DNA from: CAUZEO01 sp963578625
GTDB lineage: Bacteria; Verrucomicrobiota; Kiritimatiellia; SLOV01
Assembly (NCBI GenBank): GCA_963578625.1
Contig: CAUZEO010000323.1
Coordinates: 1-6,090, forward strand
Reading direction: 5' to 3'
Length of the DNA: 6,090 nucleotides
Below the pieces are notes generated by a model. It worked only from the letters and a program-made list of their open reading frames with translations, was not told where the DNA came from and ran no database searches. Both the position numbers and the translations under genes were made by a program. Every line of letters begins with the position of its first letter. The stretch's first letter is position 1. This document shows positions 1-5,358 of this stretch, piece after piece.

Positions 1-620
1 CGGACGTGAATACAGCGCCCTTTCAATCGCCCGAAATTCCAGGCTGCTGCCATATATGCGCGGTTGAACCCCCACGAACTCTCCCAAATTGATGCGGTCG
101 GCAGATAGCTTTTTGGCTGTAGGTTCGAGTATGCCGAACCTCGTGGATCCCGCGTCAAATTTACCAAGTATACTTCGACTCCGTTGATCTGGTTCAGCGT
201 AAGCGCATAGCTGGACGATTTCGATGAATCGATAATGACGCGGCTTTGCGAGTGACGCGCCAGAGAGCGGTAGAGTGTTTCAATTCGCCCCAGGTAGGTA
301 TTGTAGCGGGTCTGGTCCCGCTCACCGAGCCAGCGACGGCCCATGCGCAGCTGATCGTGGAGCTGGATGGTCTCCAGTACCTGCTGTTCGCTGAATTTTT
401 CCAGCGTGTCCTCGATCACCGGCTTCCATATTGGACAATCCCACAGCAGTTCGCCACAACCGCACTGGTTCGTTTTGTCTTTGTAGTAATTCCAGAAAAG
501 CCGGGGTTCGCCAGCGCCGAAACACCCCGGCACCTGGCCAAGAATCCTGCAGGTCAGCGTGGATCCACTCCGGGCCGTGCCGGACACGAACACGACCTTG
601 ATGACATTCTCGCTTATCAT
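1..620 (-). CDS. Sulfotransferase family protein (partial, C-terminus beyond left edge)
   Basis: The product would transfer a sulfuryl group from PAPS to an acceptor, most likely a carbohydrate or other envelope molecule. The reading frame is open for 206 codons from ATG (complement of 618-620) to the window edge. Residues 8-22 form a strand followed by the 5'-phosphosulfate-binding loop SGTARSGSTL. Residues 53-65 carry the CGCG...CPIW cysteine signature seen in bacterial sulfotransferases of this type. Residues 131-165 give DSSKS, then LTRDPRGSAYS, the 3'-phosphate-binding motif with Arg157 and Ser165 at the usual spacing of eight. These families usually run to about 300 residues or more, so roughly a third is missing. 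The ATG at 620 is the only ordinary start between an upstream in-frame TGA (near 706) and the PAPS loop. No Shine-Dalgarno site precedes it. Family assignment is strong; the acceptor cannot be told. Confidence 0.9.
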   Translation of the reverse strand, partial: MISENVIKVVFVSGTARSGSTLTCRILGQVPGCFGAGEPRLFWNYYKDKTNQCGCGELLWDCPIWKPVIEDTLEKFSEQQVLETIQLHDQLRMGRRWLGERDQTRYNTYLGRIETLYRSLARHSQSRVIIDSSKSSSYALTLNQINGVEVYLVNLTRDPRGSAYSNLQPKSYLPTASIWESSWGFNRAYMAAAWNFGRLKGRCIHV

Positions 621-713
621 TTCAGAGGGGAGCTTACCACAAATAGCGAAAATTGGGAGGCCACAACCTCTTGCGATTGTCGTTTGCCGGCCCGGACAGG
701 GTCATGGGTGCTC

Positions 714-983
714 TCACGCCGGGTAGATGAATTTCAGGGGTTGGCCCGGGTATCTGATTTCCCGGCGAATAAAGCTGAAAGATTGGTCTCCCAGAGACAT
801 TTCCAGGCCGCCGCGGGCGGATTTTTGACTGAAAACCAGGATGGCCGCGGCGAAAAACACCAAATATATAGTGTTTTGTGGTATTTGCCCTTGCTCTGTG
901 CCGATTCTAATGCCTCCCGAGTTGTCCACAGGCCGTTTGTGAAGATGCCAAAATCCGTCTGTTTTATCTTGTGCTAATGGCAT
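714..983 (-). CDS. Doubtful small single-span membrane protein
   Basis: This 89-codon frame lies upstream of the sulfotransferase on the same strand and diverges from the gene at 1041. I do not recognise a family. Residues about 39-54 (NTIYLVFFAAAILVFS) look like one membrane helix. They are followed by a basic and polar tail (SARGG...FIRREIRYPGQ...) of about 35 residues. A GAGG lies four bases before the ATG at 983, a short spacing. In favour: a plausible helix, fairly GC-rich third positions in the second half, and position ahead of a same-strand gene. Against: a weak N-terminal half, no known relative, and about 90 bases between its stop and the sulfotransferase start. It could be a small envelope protein, the remains of a longer gene, or chance. 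Confidence 0.3.
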   Translation of the reverse strand: MPLAQDKTDGFWHLHKRPVDNSGGIRIGTEQGQIPQNTIYLVFFAAAILVFSQKSARGGLEMSLGDQSFSFIRREIRYPGQPLKFIYPA

Positions 984-1030
984 TGCCTCACTTAATTATC
1001 GCCCTACCAATTGGAGCAATCGACGTTACT

Positions 1031-1034
1031 GGAG
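1031..1034 (+). promoter_or_regulatory. Shine-Dalgarno site fixing the start at 1041
   Basis: GGAG sits six bases before ATG 1041. A TTG at 1011 is in the same frame but would put ten extra polar residues ahead of a normal signal peptide and has no such site. This makes 1041 the better start. Confidence 0.7.
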
Positions 1035-1040
1035 CGCAAT

Positions 1041-1523
1041 ATGAAACCAAGACTTAGCAGGAACCGAGCATTCGTACTTCTCACTGGCCTCGTCTTTACT
1101 GCGGGTGCCCTCAGCGCCAGCGCGGCACCTACGGTTAATTATGCTGATCAGGTCGGGGATACCGTTAGCTACACGTCTATCGCTGAAACGACCTTAACCG
1201 CCGGTGACCCGGACGAGCTGTTTGGGACGCCAACGATTGCCGGAAACACACTTAATTTTGATCCAGTCTCCTTCTCCTCTTTCTCTAGTTCCTCCGAGTT
1301 TGGAGATCCGGATGACGAGACCGCCGGCCGATTGACCTTCGACGTTGAAGCGTTCGCCGGGAATACGATCGACTTGATCGAGTTGGTAGAAGCCGGTGAG
1401 ACCGACATCATCGATGTATTCGGACTTGGAACTGCCGACACGTTCTCAACCGTCCAGGGCGATGTGACATTGACGATTTTTGAAGTCGACGGAAGCACTC
1501 TTGGGGGGGGCCGCTGGTTATGA
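1041..1523 (+). CDS. Secreted VPDSG-CTERM protein, N-terminal part (frameshifted)
   Basis: This is the first part of an exported protein. Residues 1-29 form a standard Sec signal peptide: MKPRLSRNR, a hydrophobic core (AFVLLTGLVFTAGAL), then SASA with cleavage near residue 28. The mature part is acidic and rich in Ser, Thr and Gly, with beta-sheet-like patterning and a Ser run (about 79-85). It has no cysteine and no catalytic motif, as is common in CTERM-sorted surface proteins. The frame ends soon after eight consecutive G (1503-1510), giving GGGRWL and TGA. The frame one base back continues smoothly (GGPLVMNSGGG...) into the gene at 1520-2041, which carries the sorting tail this part lacks. 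I read both as one gene with a frame break: as written, the exported part would have no anchor. The specific function is unknown. Confidence 0.8.
   Translation: MKPRLSRNRAFVLLTGLVFTAGALSASAAPTVNYADQVGDTVSYTSIAETTLTAGDPDELFGTPTIAGNTLNFDPVSFSSFSSSSEFGDPDDETAGRLTFDVEAFAGNTIDLIELVEAGETDIIDVFGLGTADTFSTVQGDVTLTIFEVDGSTLGGGRWL
1503..1510 (+). repeat. Eight-G homopolymer at the frame junction
   Basis: The run of eight G lies exactly where the two halves of the CTERM-protein gene change frame. Nine G, or a -1 slip on the G heptamer, would join the halves into one protein of about 280 residues to the Arg cluster. Seven or eight G would not. It could be a phase-variable tract, a slippery site, or a homopolymer sequencing error. 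Confidence 0.75.
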
Positions 1524-2041
1524 ACAGTGGCGGAGGGATCCTGGACAGCATGACATTCGGTCCTTCCAATGGAGATTGGGACGCCGCCGCTGATGGCTCC
1601 GTTTCGGTGGAATGGAACGGCGGAATCGTACTTGATATTCAACAGGCACTCGTTGACAACGGGATCGCCTTCGCAAATGGAGCGACGAAAGTTTCTCTCG
1701 AGGTCGTGAATAGGTTGACCTCGGGCAGTGAACCCGGGACGTCTTCATTCATCTCCAAGAAAGATTTCCATTCCTTCTCGATTACGGCCATGGGCCGTCC
1801 GGTTCCGGATTCGGCGTCCACCGGAATTCTTCTTCTCCTCGCCTGCGGTTCCCTGTTGGGAGCCCGAAGGAAGCTTAGCGGCAAAGAAGAGTTAGGCATC
1901 CGGACACATAGAATTCGTAATCGCCGCGACGGCTCGTCCTTCGCGGCGGTTTTTTTTATCGGGCTTCTTTCGGGTCGACGGCGTAGGAAGAATACAAATG
2001 AAGGAGCCGTCGGCTCGGTTGAAAGGATGACTGGGATATGA
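1520..2041 (+). CDS. VPDSG-CTERM protein, C-terminal part with sorting tail and lost stop
   Basis: This is the second part of the exported protein begun at 1041. It has no signal peptide and its ATG overlaps the TGA of the first part (ATGA at 1520-1523). About 90 residues of acidic, beta-like sequence lead to the sorting tail: VPDSAST (1802-1822), a hydrophobic stretch GILLLLACGSLLG, then ARRK (1862-1873). This is a variant of the VPDSGST signal read by exosortase-type enzymes, with Ala in place of Gly. Such proteins normally stop within a few residues of the Arg cluster. Here the frame stays open for another 56 residues, passes through an intrinsic terminator (1922-1957), and ends at TGA 2039-2041 overlapping the next start. 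The extension (KEELG...RRRRKN...) looks non-native. Single-base changes at AAA, GAA or GAG just after SG (1883-1891) would restore a stop. The tail assignment is strong; the state of the gene is doubtful. Confidence 0.72.
   Translation: MNSGGGILDSMTFGPSNGDWDAAADGSVSVEWNGGIVLDIQQALVDNGIAFANGATKVSLEVVNRLTSGSEPGTSSFISKKDFHSFSITAMGRPVPDSASTGILLLLACGSLLGARRKLSGKEELGIRTHRIRNRRDGSSFAAVFFIGLLSGRRRRKNTNEGAVGSVERMTGI
1922..1957 (+). terminator. Rho-independent terminator after the CTERM-protein gene
   Basis: An 8-base perfect GC-rich stem (1922-1929 with 1941-1948, CGCCGCGA/TCGCGGCG) is followed by one G and eight T (1950-1957). Two further G-C pairs can form inside the loop. This is a textbook intrinsic terminator for plus-strand transcription. 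It marks the real 3' end of the gene at 1041, although the open frame runs through it. Confidence 0.87.
2004..2016 (+). promoter_or_regulatory. Short palindrome in the leader of the gene at 2038
   Basis: GAGCCG and CGGCTC flank a single T, forming either a small hairpin or a symmetric protein-binding site. It lies between the terminator and the AAAGGA ribosome site (2022-2027). It also falls inside a possible 10-codon reading frame (ATG 1998, TGA 2028-2030). No function is shown. Confidence 0.25.
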
Positions 2042-3033
2042 GAAAGGAAGTTCAGGTCGTAGTCCTGCTGTGCGCGGTAATCGTTCTCCTCTTCATGAAC
2101 GTAAGACAGTGGGGCACAATCCAGCGACTGGAACAGGAGGTGGGGAGTCTATTATCTGCGCCTGGGTTACAGCCTCCATCCCGGACCCAACCGAGCGCAC
2201 TACCGGCTCTCGTTCAGCGGGCCGTCCCCATTTCACGTCCGCCGCTCGTATCCCAGGTGGCGCGCCGGGCTCCAGCTGTCGCGGAGCCTCCAAAGCCGTT
2301 GGTGCAGTCCCCGCCGGCGTTTGAGGCGATACCCGGCCCCGGCGACGCAATCGCCGAGATGTACGATCTACCCGAAGTGAAGGATATGATTCGGACGCAA
2401 CAAAAAATGATGCTGGATCAACGGTATGGGGAATTGTTCGATAGCCTTGATCTCAGTGAAGATACCCAGGCAGCACTAAAAGAGCTGCTGACAGTGAAAT
2501 TGACGGCGGGAATGGATAGCGGCTTAAAGCTGATGGAAGGAAAAATGTCAGCCGAAGAGTACCAGCGGCAATCACAGAGCGTGGGGCGGAAACTCCAGGA
2601 CGCGGAAAACGGGATCCGTGAGTTGCTCGGCGAGAATGACTACGCGTACTATGAGCAGTTTGAAAATACCCAGATGGAGCGAACCCAGGTGGAGATGCTG
2701 AGGCAAAATCTTCCGCCGGAACGTCTTCCAACCTGGGAACAGGAAAATGACCTGATTCTCGCCATGTACGAAGAGCGCACCGAATTCGTTTTCGATGTGC
2801 CCGAACTCGAACACCCCGGTCTGGGCGTATCGGGAATGAACGAGGAGCAGATCCAGAGCCATCTCGACGAAATGGATCGTCTTCACGAGCAGTACCTGGT
2901 TCGCGCGGCAACCATCCTGGATGAAGAAACCCTGGAGGCTTTCAGCAACAGCCTTCAGCAGTGGCTTACCATGCAGGAAATGTCTCTCCGTATGGCCGCT
3001 AAGCTACTTCCGGCCACGGCCGCCACGAACTAA
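2038..3033 (+). CDS. Membrane-anchored helical protein of unknown function
   Basis: I do not recognise a named family. Residues 4-21 (EVQVVVLLCAVIVLLFMN) form an N-terminal membrane anchor, probably uncleaved. A short heptad-like stretch follows (RLEQEVGSLL). A Pro/Ala/Val-rich linker spans about 41-100 (many PP, AVP and RP pairs) and would reach across the periplasm. From about residue 105 the chain is acidic, helical and rich in Met, Glu and Gln, including YGELFDSLDLSEDTQAALKE and LLGENDYAYYEQFENTQ. That pattern, helical repeats ending in LG(E/D)xxYxxYxxYE, occurs in uncharacterised envelope proteins of Verrucomicrobiota and resembles Spy/CpxP-like helical proteins in style only. There are no catalytic motifs. 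ATG 2038 has AAAGGA ten bases upstream and overlaps the preceding stop (ATGA). Because a strong terminator lies 80 bases upstream, it probably has its own promoter. It looks complete. Confidence 0.82.
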   Translation: MRKEVQVVVLLCAVIVLLFMNVRQWGTIQRLEQEVGSLLSAPGLQPPSRTQPSALPALVQRAVPISRPPLVSQVARRAPAVAEPPKPLVQSPPAFEAIPGPGDAIAEMYDLPEVKDMIRTQQKMMLDQRYGELFDSLDLSEDTQAALKELLTVKLTAGMDSGLKLMEGKMSAEEYQRQSQSVGRKLQDAENGIRELLGENDYAYYEQFENTQMERTQVEMLRQNLPPERLPTWEQENDLILAMYEERTEFVFDVPELEHPGLGVSGMNEEQIQSHLDEMDRLHEQYLVRAATILDEETLEAFSNSLQQWLTMQEMSLRMAAKLLPATAATN

Positions 3034-3121
3034 TTGACAGTCTGATTGACGTTCTTTTAGGCTGTAGCACGGTCGTAAGACTGGATTTGCAGGATCCAGG
3101 TCATCATTTTCGGAGCTAATT

Positions 3122-3775
3122 GTGCGGGGGATTCACTACCACCAACGTGGTTGTTCGAGCGTCCTGTGTCGAAGGCTCTGGCCTTCGCAGGTGGTAATCT
3201 TGTGTGTGCTTTTCACGATGGCCTGTGAAATTGATGCTGAGCAACTTCGAATCTCCCTAGTCACGCGTGATGCATTGTCGGTCACTCTCAAGCTCGATTA
3301 TCCGGTAGCCATGATGAACGAAGCTTGGGACGTTTTCAGTTATGATGCAGACAAAGGCACCTACAACGGTTTTTCTTCCGGTTGGGATCTTGCCCCTGCG
3401 TTATTGCTGACCGGTACGTTTCAAGTGGTCTGGAGTGATGTGGGTCAGAATGGGCGGCTCCCCGTGGCCGAAGTAACAAACCGATTCTATGCTGCGGGCA
3501 GTGTCTTCGCGGATCAGGACATCGACGGGCTCAGCGACGCAAGGGAGTTATTCCTGTATCAGACCGATCCAGGGGATCCCGATACCGATCAGGACCAGCT
3601 TCCTGATTTCGACGAGCAGATCAACCACGGGGCGGATCCCAACAATCCGGACTCTGACGGCGATCTTGTCGGGGATGGAACGGAAGTCGCGCAAGGTCGA
3701 AACCCGTTTGCAAATGCGATTTCCGACACTGCGGGAATATTGAATCTGGTCGTGCACACGCCGGACGCTCCCTGA
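3122..3775 (+). CDS. Secreted protein with thrombospondin type 3 calcium-binding repeats
   Basis: GTG 3122 is chosen because GGAG (3112-3115) lies six bases upstream. A long positively charged N-region precedes a hydrophobic core (residues 22-34, SQVVILCVLFTMA), with likely signal peptidase cleavage after EIDA (39). Cys35 does not make a proper lipobox. Residues 42-125 form a beta-like domain ending in NRFYAAG, a common lead-in to TSP3 repeats. Three Asp-rich repeats follow: DQDIDGLSDARE (131-142), DTDQDQLPDFDEQ (154-166) and DSDGDLVGDGTE (177-188), each about 20 residues and closing with (T/A)DP or NP. Such repeats bind calcium outside the cell, often as rigid spacers in large surface proteins. 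Only about 22 residues follow the last repeat (SDTAGILNLVVHTP), so the protein is short for this architecture and may be truncated. It is the last plus-strand gene and converges on the pilin remnant. Confidence 0.8.
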   Translation: MRGIHYHQRGCSSVLCRRLWPSQVVILCVLFTMACEIDAEQLRISLVTRDALSVTLKLDYPVAMMNEAWDVFSYDADKGTYNGFSSGWDLAPALLLTGTFQVVWSDVGQNGRLPVAEVTNRFYAAGSVFADQDIDGLSDARELFLYQTDPGDPDTDQDQLPDFDEQINHGADPNNPDSDGDLVGDGTEVAQGRNPFANAISDTAGILNLVVHTPDAP

Positions 3776-3834
3776 TTCGGACGACGAACCAGCTTCCTCA
3801 CTCATTCGTCATTCGGGTGCTTCGTCATTTCTTG
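3776..3834. repeat. Convergent spacer with a 9-base direct repeat
   Basis: TTCGTCATT occurs at 3805-3813 and again at 3821-3829, one unit every 16 bases. A GACGAA at 3783-3788 can pair with either TTCGTC. This could be a weak end structure for the TSP3 gene, but there is no proper T tract. Confidence 0.35.
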
Positions 3835-4289
3835 TTACTCTTCAATTACGTACGTGTATCGCCCGTTTCCGAATTTTCGGTACTGGCCGGTGCTGAGGCT
3901 TCCATCATCAACGACCTCGTCAATGCGAGTGAGTTCCGAGTCGGAAACGCCCGATGCAAATACGGAAACACCGGCGTAGGGATATTCGTCCGGCCCTTCC
4001 CAATTGTAGCTGCCGCCAAACACTGTGGGTGCGTTAAAGACTCTGGGCTCAATGTACTGCTCGATTTCCGGGGCGCTGGGAAGTTCCTGGTGGGAATCGT
4101 TGGGGTAACTGCCGAAGTCCATGGCGTACATCGCGAATGCGTGTCCGAATACCCGGCCGGAGGTCACATTCGCAACGCGCGTACGCCCTGGCTAATCGTT
4201 CAAGCGCGGACAAAGGAAGGTAGAGCGATGACCGCGATCAAACCGATGATCTCAACCAACGTGAATCCGTCTTTCCGCTTCTGTTTCAT
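3835..4289 (-). pseudogene. Type IV pilin / pseudopilin-like gene, broken
   Basis: The intact gene would encode a prepilin-processed envelope or pilus subunit. The ATG (complement of 4287-4289) begins MKQKRKDG/FTLVEI, a class III prepilin leader with cleavage after Gly8 and the conserved Glu at mature position 5. The hydrophobic helix is short: the proline usual near mature position 22 is at 16, implying about six residues lost. A TGA (4200-4202) follows FVRA, where family members usually continue with Arg (CGA to TGA would do it). The rest of the protein is in another frame: RTRVANVTSGRVFGHAF, MYAMDFGSYP, NWEG and a C-terminus with DDGSLSTGQ...RYTYVIEE, stopping at 3835. A GTG at 4167 could start that part, but it would lack the leader and helix. 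The C-terminal part resembles short pilin-like proteins common in Opitutae. With three lesions, decay is more likely than one read error. Confidence 0.82.
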
Positions 4290-4300
4290 GTTCCGGAACA
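4289..4300 (-). promoter_or_regulatory. 12-base perfect palindrome at the pilin-remnant start codon
   Basis: TGTTCCGGAACA is fully self-complementary and overlaps the first base of the pilin start codon. It could be a dimer-binding operator or a small hairpin covering the start. No Shine-Dalgarno site is visible here, and no matching regulator is in the window. Confidence 0.35.
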
Positions 4301-4310
4301 CTGAACAGAA

Positions 4311-4331
4311 TGTACCCTACTGAGGGGTACA
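4311..4331 (-). terminator. Hairpin after the creatininase gene, weak terminator at best
   Basis: A 7-base perfect stem (4311-4317 with 4325-4331, TGTACCC/GGGTACA) encloses a 7-base loop, 43 bases past the creatininase stop on the same strand. The bases beyond it are not a T run, so efficient intrinsic termination is unlikely. It may be an mRNA 3' structure, or part of the pilin leader. Confidence 0.35.
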
Positions 4332-4373
4332 CCGGTCAGCCTTTGTGCGAGCGTGACATTTCGAGGCCTTTTC

Positions 4374-5273
4374 TCATCCGTTCCCATGCACATCACCCAT
4401 TCCGCTCGGCGGTTCCGGCTGTCCCCATGGCATCGTCATCGTCGGTTGCGTGGCATGGTGATCACCTCGCGGCGGCTTGGGTGCGGAACCAAACTCTTCG
4501 ATCCATCTCGCCAGTTGACGGCCAGTTTCTTTTACCGCCCGTTCGCCCTTTTCTTTCGTTGCCAGTGACGCTTCACCGAGCACACCGCTATCCGAATAGC
4601 TGGCCGTCCAAGATGTGATCGGGGCCGGGCCGGCCCCGAGAAGGTCTGTCCAGAAAAAATCGGAGTTGTTCTTGTTGTATTCTATATCCCCGTCCGAAAT
4701 TTTATCTGTCCGGACATTGTCTTCGTCGAGATACATATACATGGACGTTTCCAACTCACCCGCATGAGCACATCCGCCCGGGAATTTACTCTCTCTCCAT
4801 GTCGCATAAAATTCCTTGTCGACCGCCATCAGGGACCACCAGCAAACCGCGCTGCACTCGGCATCGGTTTCCAGGTTGATTCGCCGGGAGGCGAGATCGA
4901 GGTTTGGCCAATTGGAACCGTGCCCGTTCAGCAGGATGATTTTTTTGAATCCGTGGTAGGCCAGGCTTTTCCCTACATCCATGATCATCTTGATGAAATG
5001 TTCATAGTGGATGTTAATGGTCCCTGGGAAATCCATGACGTGGGCCGTATAACCGTGGACGATCGCCGGCATCACCAGAACCTTGCCGGGAACGGCGCGA
5101 GCCGCCTCCTGCGCAACACCTACGGGGCAGACGACATCCACATCCAATGGAAGGTGTGCGCCATGTTGCTCTATGGATCCAATCGGTACCACGACTACTT
5201 TTTTCGATTTCACGGCCTCGTTGATCTCCGGCCATGTCAGCTTCTCATATCGCCACGGTTCGCTCTTAGGCAT
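4374..5273 (-). CDS. Creatininase family metal-dependent amidohydrolase
   Basis: This family hydrolyses C-N bonds in small cyclic or linear amides at a two-metal site (creatininase, MftE-type peptidases, FAPy deformylases and many of unknown substrate). Residues 26-46 contain VVVVPIGSIEQHGAHLPL and then DVD, supplying Glu35, His37 and Asp46. LLNGHGSN (114-121) supplies His118, and HAGELETS (170-177) supplies Glu173. All expected metal ligands are therefore present. Length is 299 residues against about 250 for the core: residues from about 263 on form a Pro-, Gly- and His-rich tail (PKPPRGDHHATQP...) with no counterpart I know. There is no signal peptide, so it is cytoplasmic. GAGGAG (complement of 5282-5287) lies eight bases before ATG 5273. 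It follows the aldolase on the same strand after 181 bases, so co-transcription is possible but not certain. The fold is confident; the substrate is unknown. Confidence 0.92.
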   Translation of the reverse strand: MPKSEPWRYEKLTWPEINEAVKSKKVVVVPIGSIEQHGAHLPLDVDVVCPVGVAQEAARAVPGKVLVMPAIVHGYTAHVMDFPGTINIHYEHFIKMIMDVGKSLAYHGFKKIILLNGHGSNWPNLDLASRRINLETDAECSAVCWWSLMAVDKEFYATWRESKFPGGCAHAGELETSMYMYLDEDNVRTDKISDGDIEYNKNNSDFFWTDLLGAGPAPITSWTASYSDSGVLGEASLATKEKGERAVKETGRQLARWIEEFGSAPKPPRGDHHATQPTMTMPWGQPEPPSGMGDVHGNG

Positions 5274-5281
5274 TAAATCGT

Positions 5282-5287
5282 CTCCTC
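5282..5287 (-). promoter_or_regulatory. Shine-Dalgarno site of the creatininase gene
   Basis: GAGGAG on the minus strand sits eight bases before ATG 5273, the strongest ribosome site in the window. It confirms the MPKSEPWRYE start. Confidence 0.75.
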
Positions 5288-5358
5288 AGGTTATATCTGT
5301 TTTGCGAGTTCGTTTATCCTGCCGAATTCAGGGCTCGGGGATAAGCGGGCGAATGGAA

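Larger units (their letters stand above)
621..1040. other. Intergenic region between divergent genes
   Basis: About 420 bases separate the sulfotransferase start (620, minus) from the CTERM-protein start (1041, plus). Apart from the doubtful ORF at 714-983 I see no convincing gene. An inverted repeat with a 7-base stem (854-860 and 871-877, AT-rich loop) lies in the middle. The best sigma-70-like pair for the plus gene is TTGTGC (969-974), 17 bases, then TTAATT (992-997). It matches the consensus poorly, so I do not call a promoter. Confidence 0.5.

Noticed and set aside
246..977. 243-codon plus-strand frame across the left end
   Set aside because: It lies mostly opposite the sulfotransferase, whose motifs are clear on the minus strand. 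The translation has no recognisable pattern.
1011..1040. TTG start at 1011 for the CTERM protein
   Set aside because: It adds ten polar residues before a normal signal peptide. ATG 1041 has GGAG at the right distance.
1169..1642. 157-codon minus-strand frame over the CTERM protein
   Set aside because: It is a shadow of the plus-strand gene, Ser/Pro/Val-rich with no domain. The plus strand has a signal peptide and sorting tail.
1998..2030. Ten-codon upstream ORF (MKEPSARLKG) as a leader peptide
   Set aside because: There is no run of regulatory codons and no attenuator after it. An ORF of this length is expected by chance.
2453..2911. 152-codon minus-strand frame inside the helical protein gene
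   Set aside because: It is Arg/Pro/Ser-rich, as expected for antisense of GC-rich coding DNA, with no ribosome site or motif.
3034..3060. TTGACA (3034-3039) as a -35 box for the TSP3 gene
   Set aside because: No acceptable -10 box occurs at 16-18 bases; the nearest T-rich hexamer (TTTTAG, 3055-3060) is too close and poor.
3817..4323. 168-codon plus-strand frame over the pilin remnant
   Set aside because: The minus strand carries the prepilin leader and pilin C-terminal motifs. The plus frame has no recognisable domain.
4764..5276. 170-codon plus-strand frame over the creatininase gene
   Set aside because: It is antisense to an intact enzyme with all metal ligands, so a shadow.
5290..5295. 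TATAAC as a -10 box for the creatininase gene
   Set aside because: It lies so close to the ribosome site that transcription would start inside it, and no -35 box is present 17 bases upstream.
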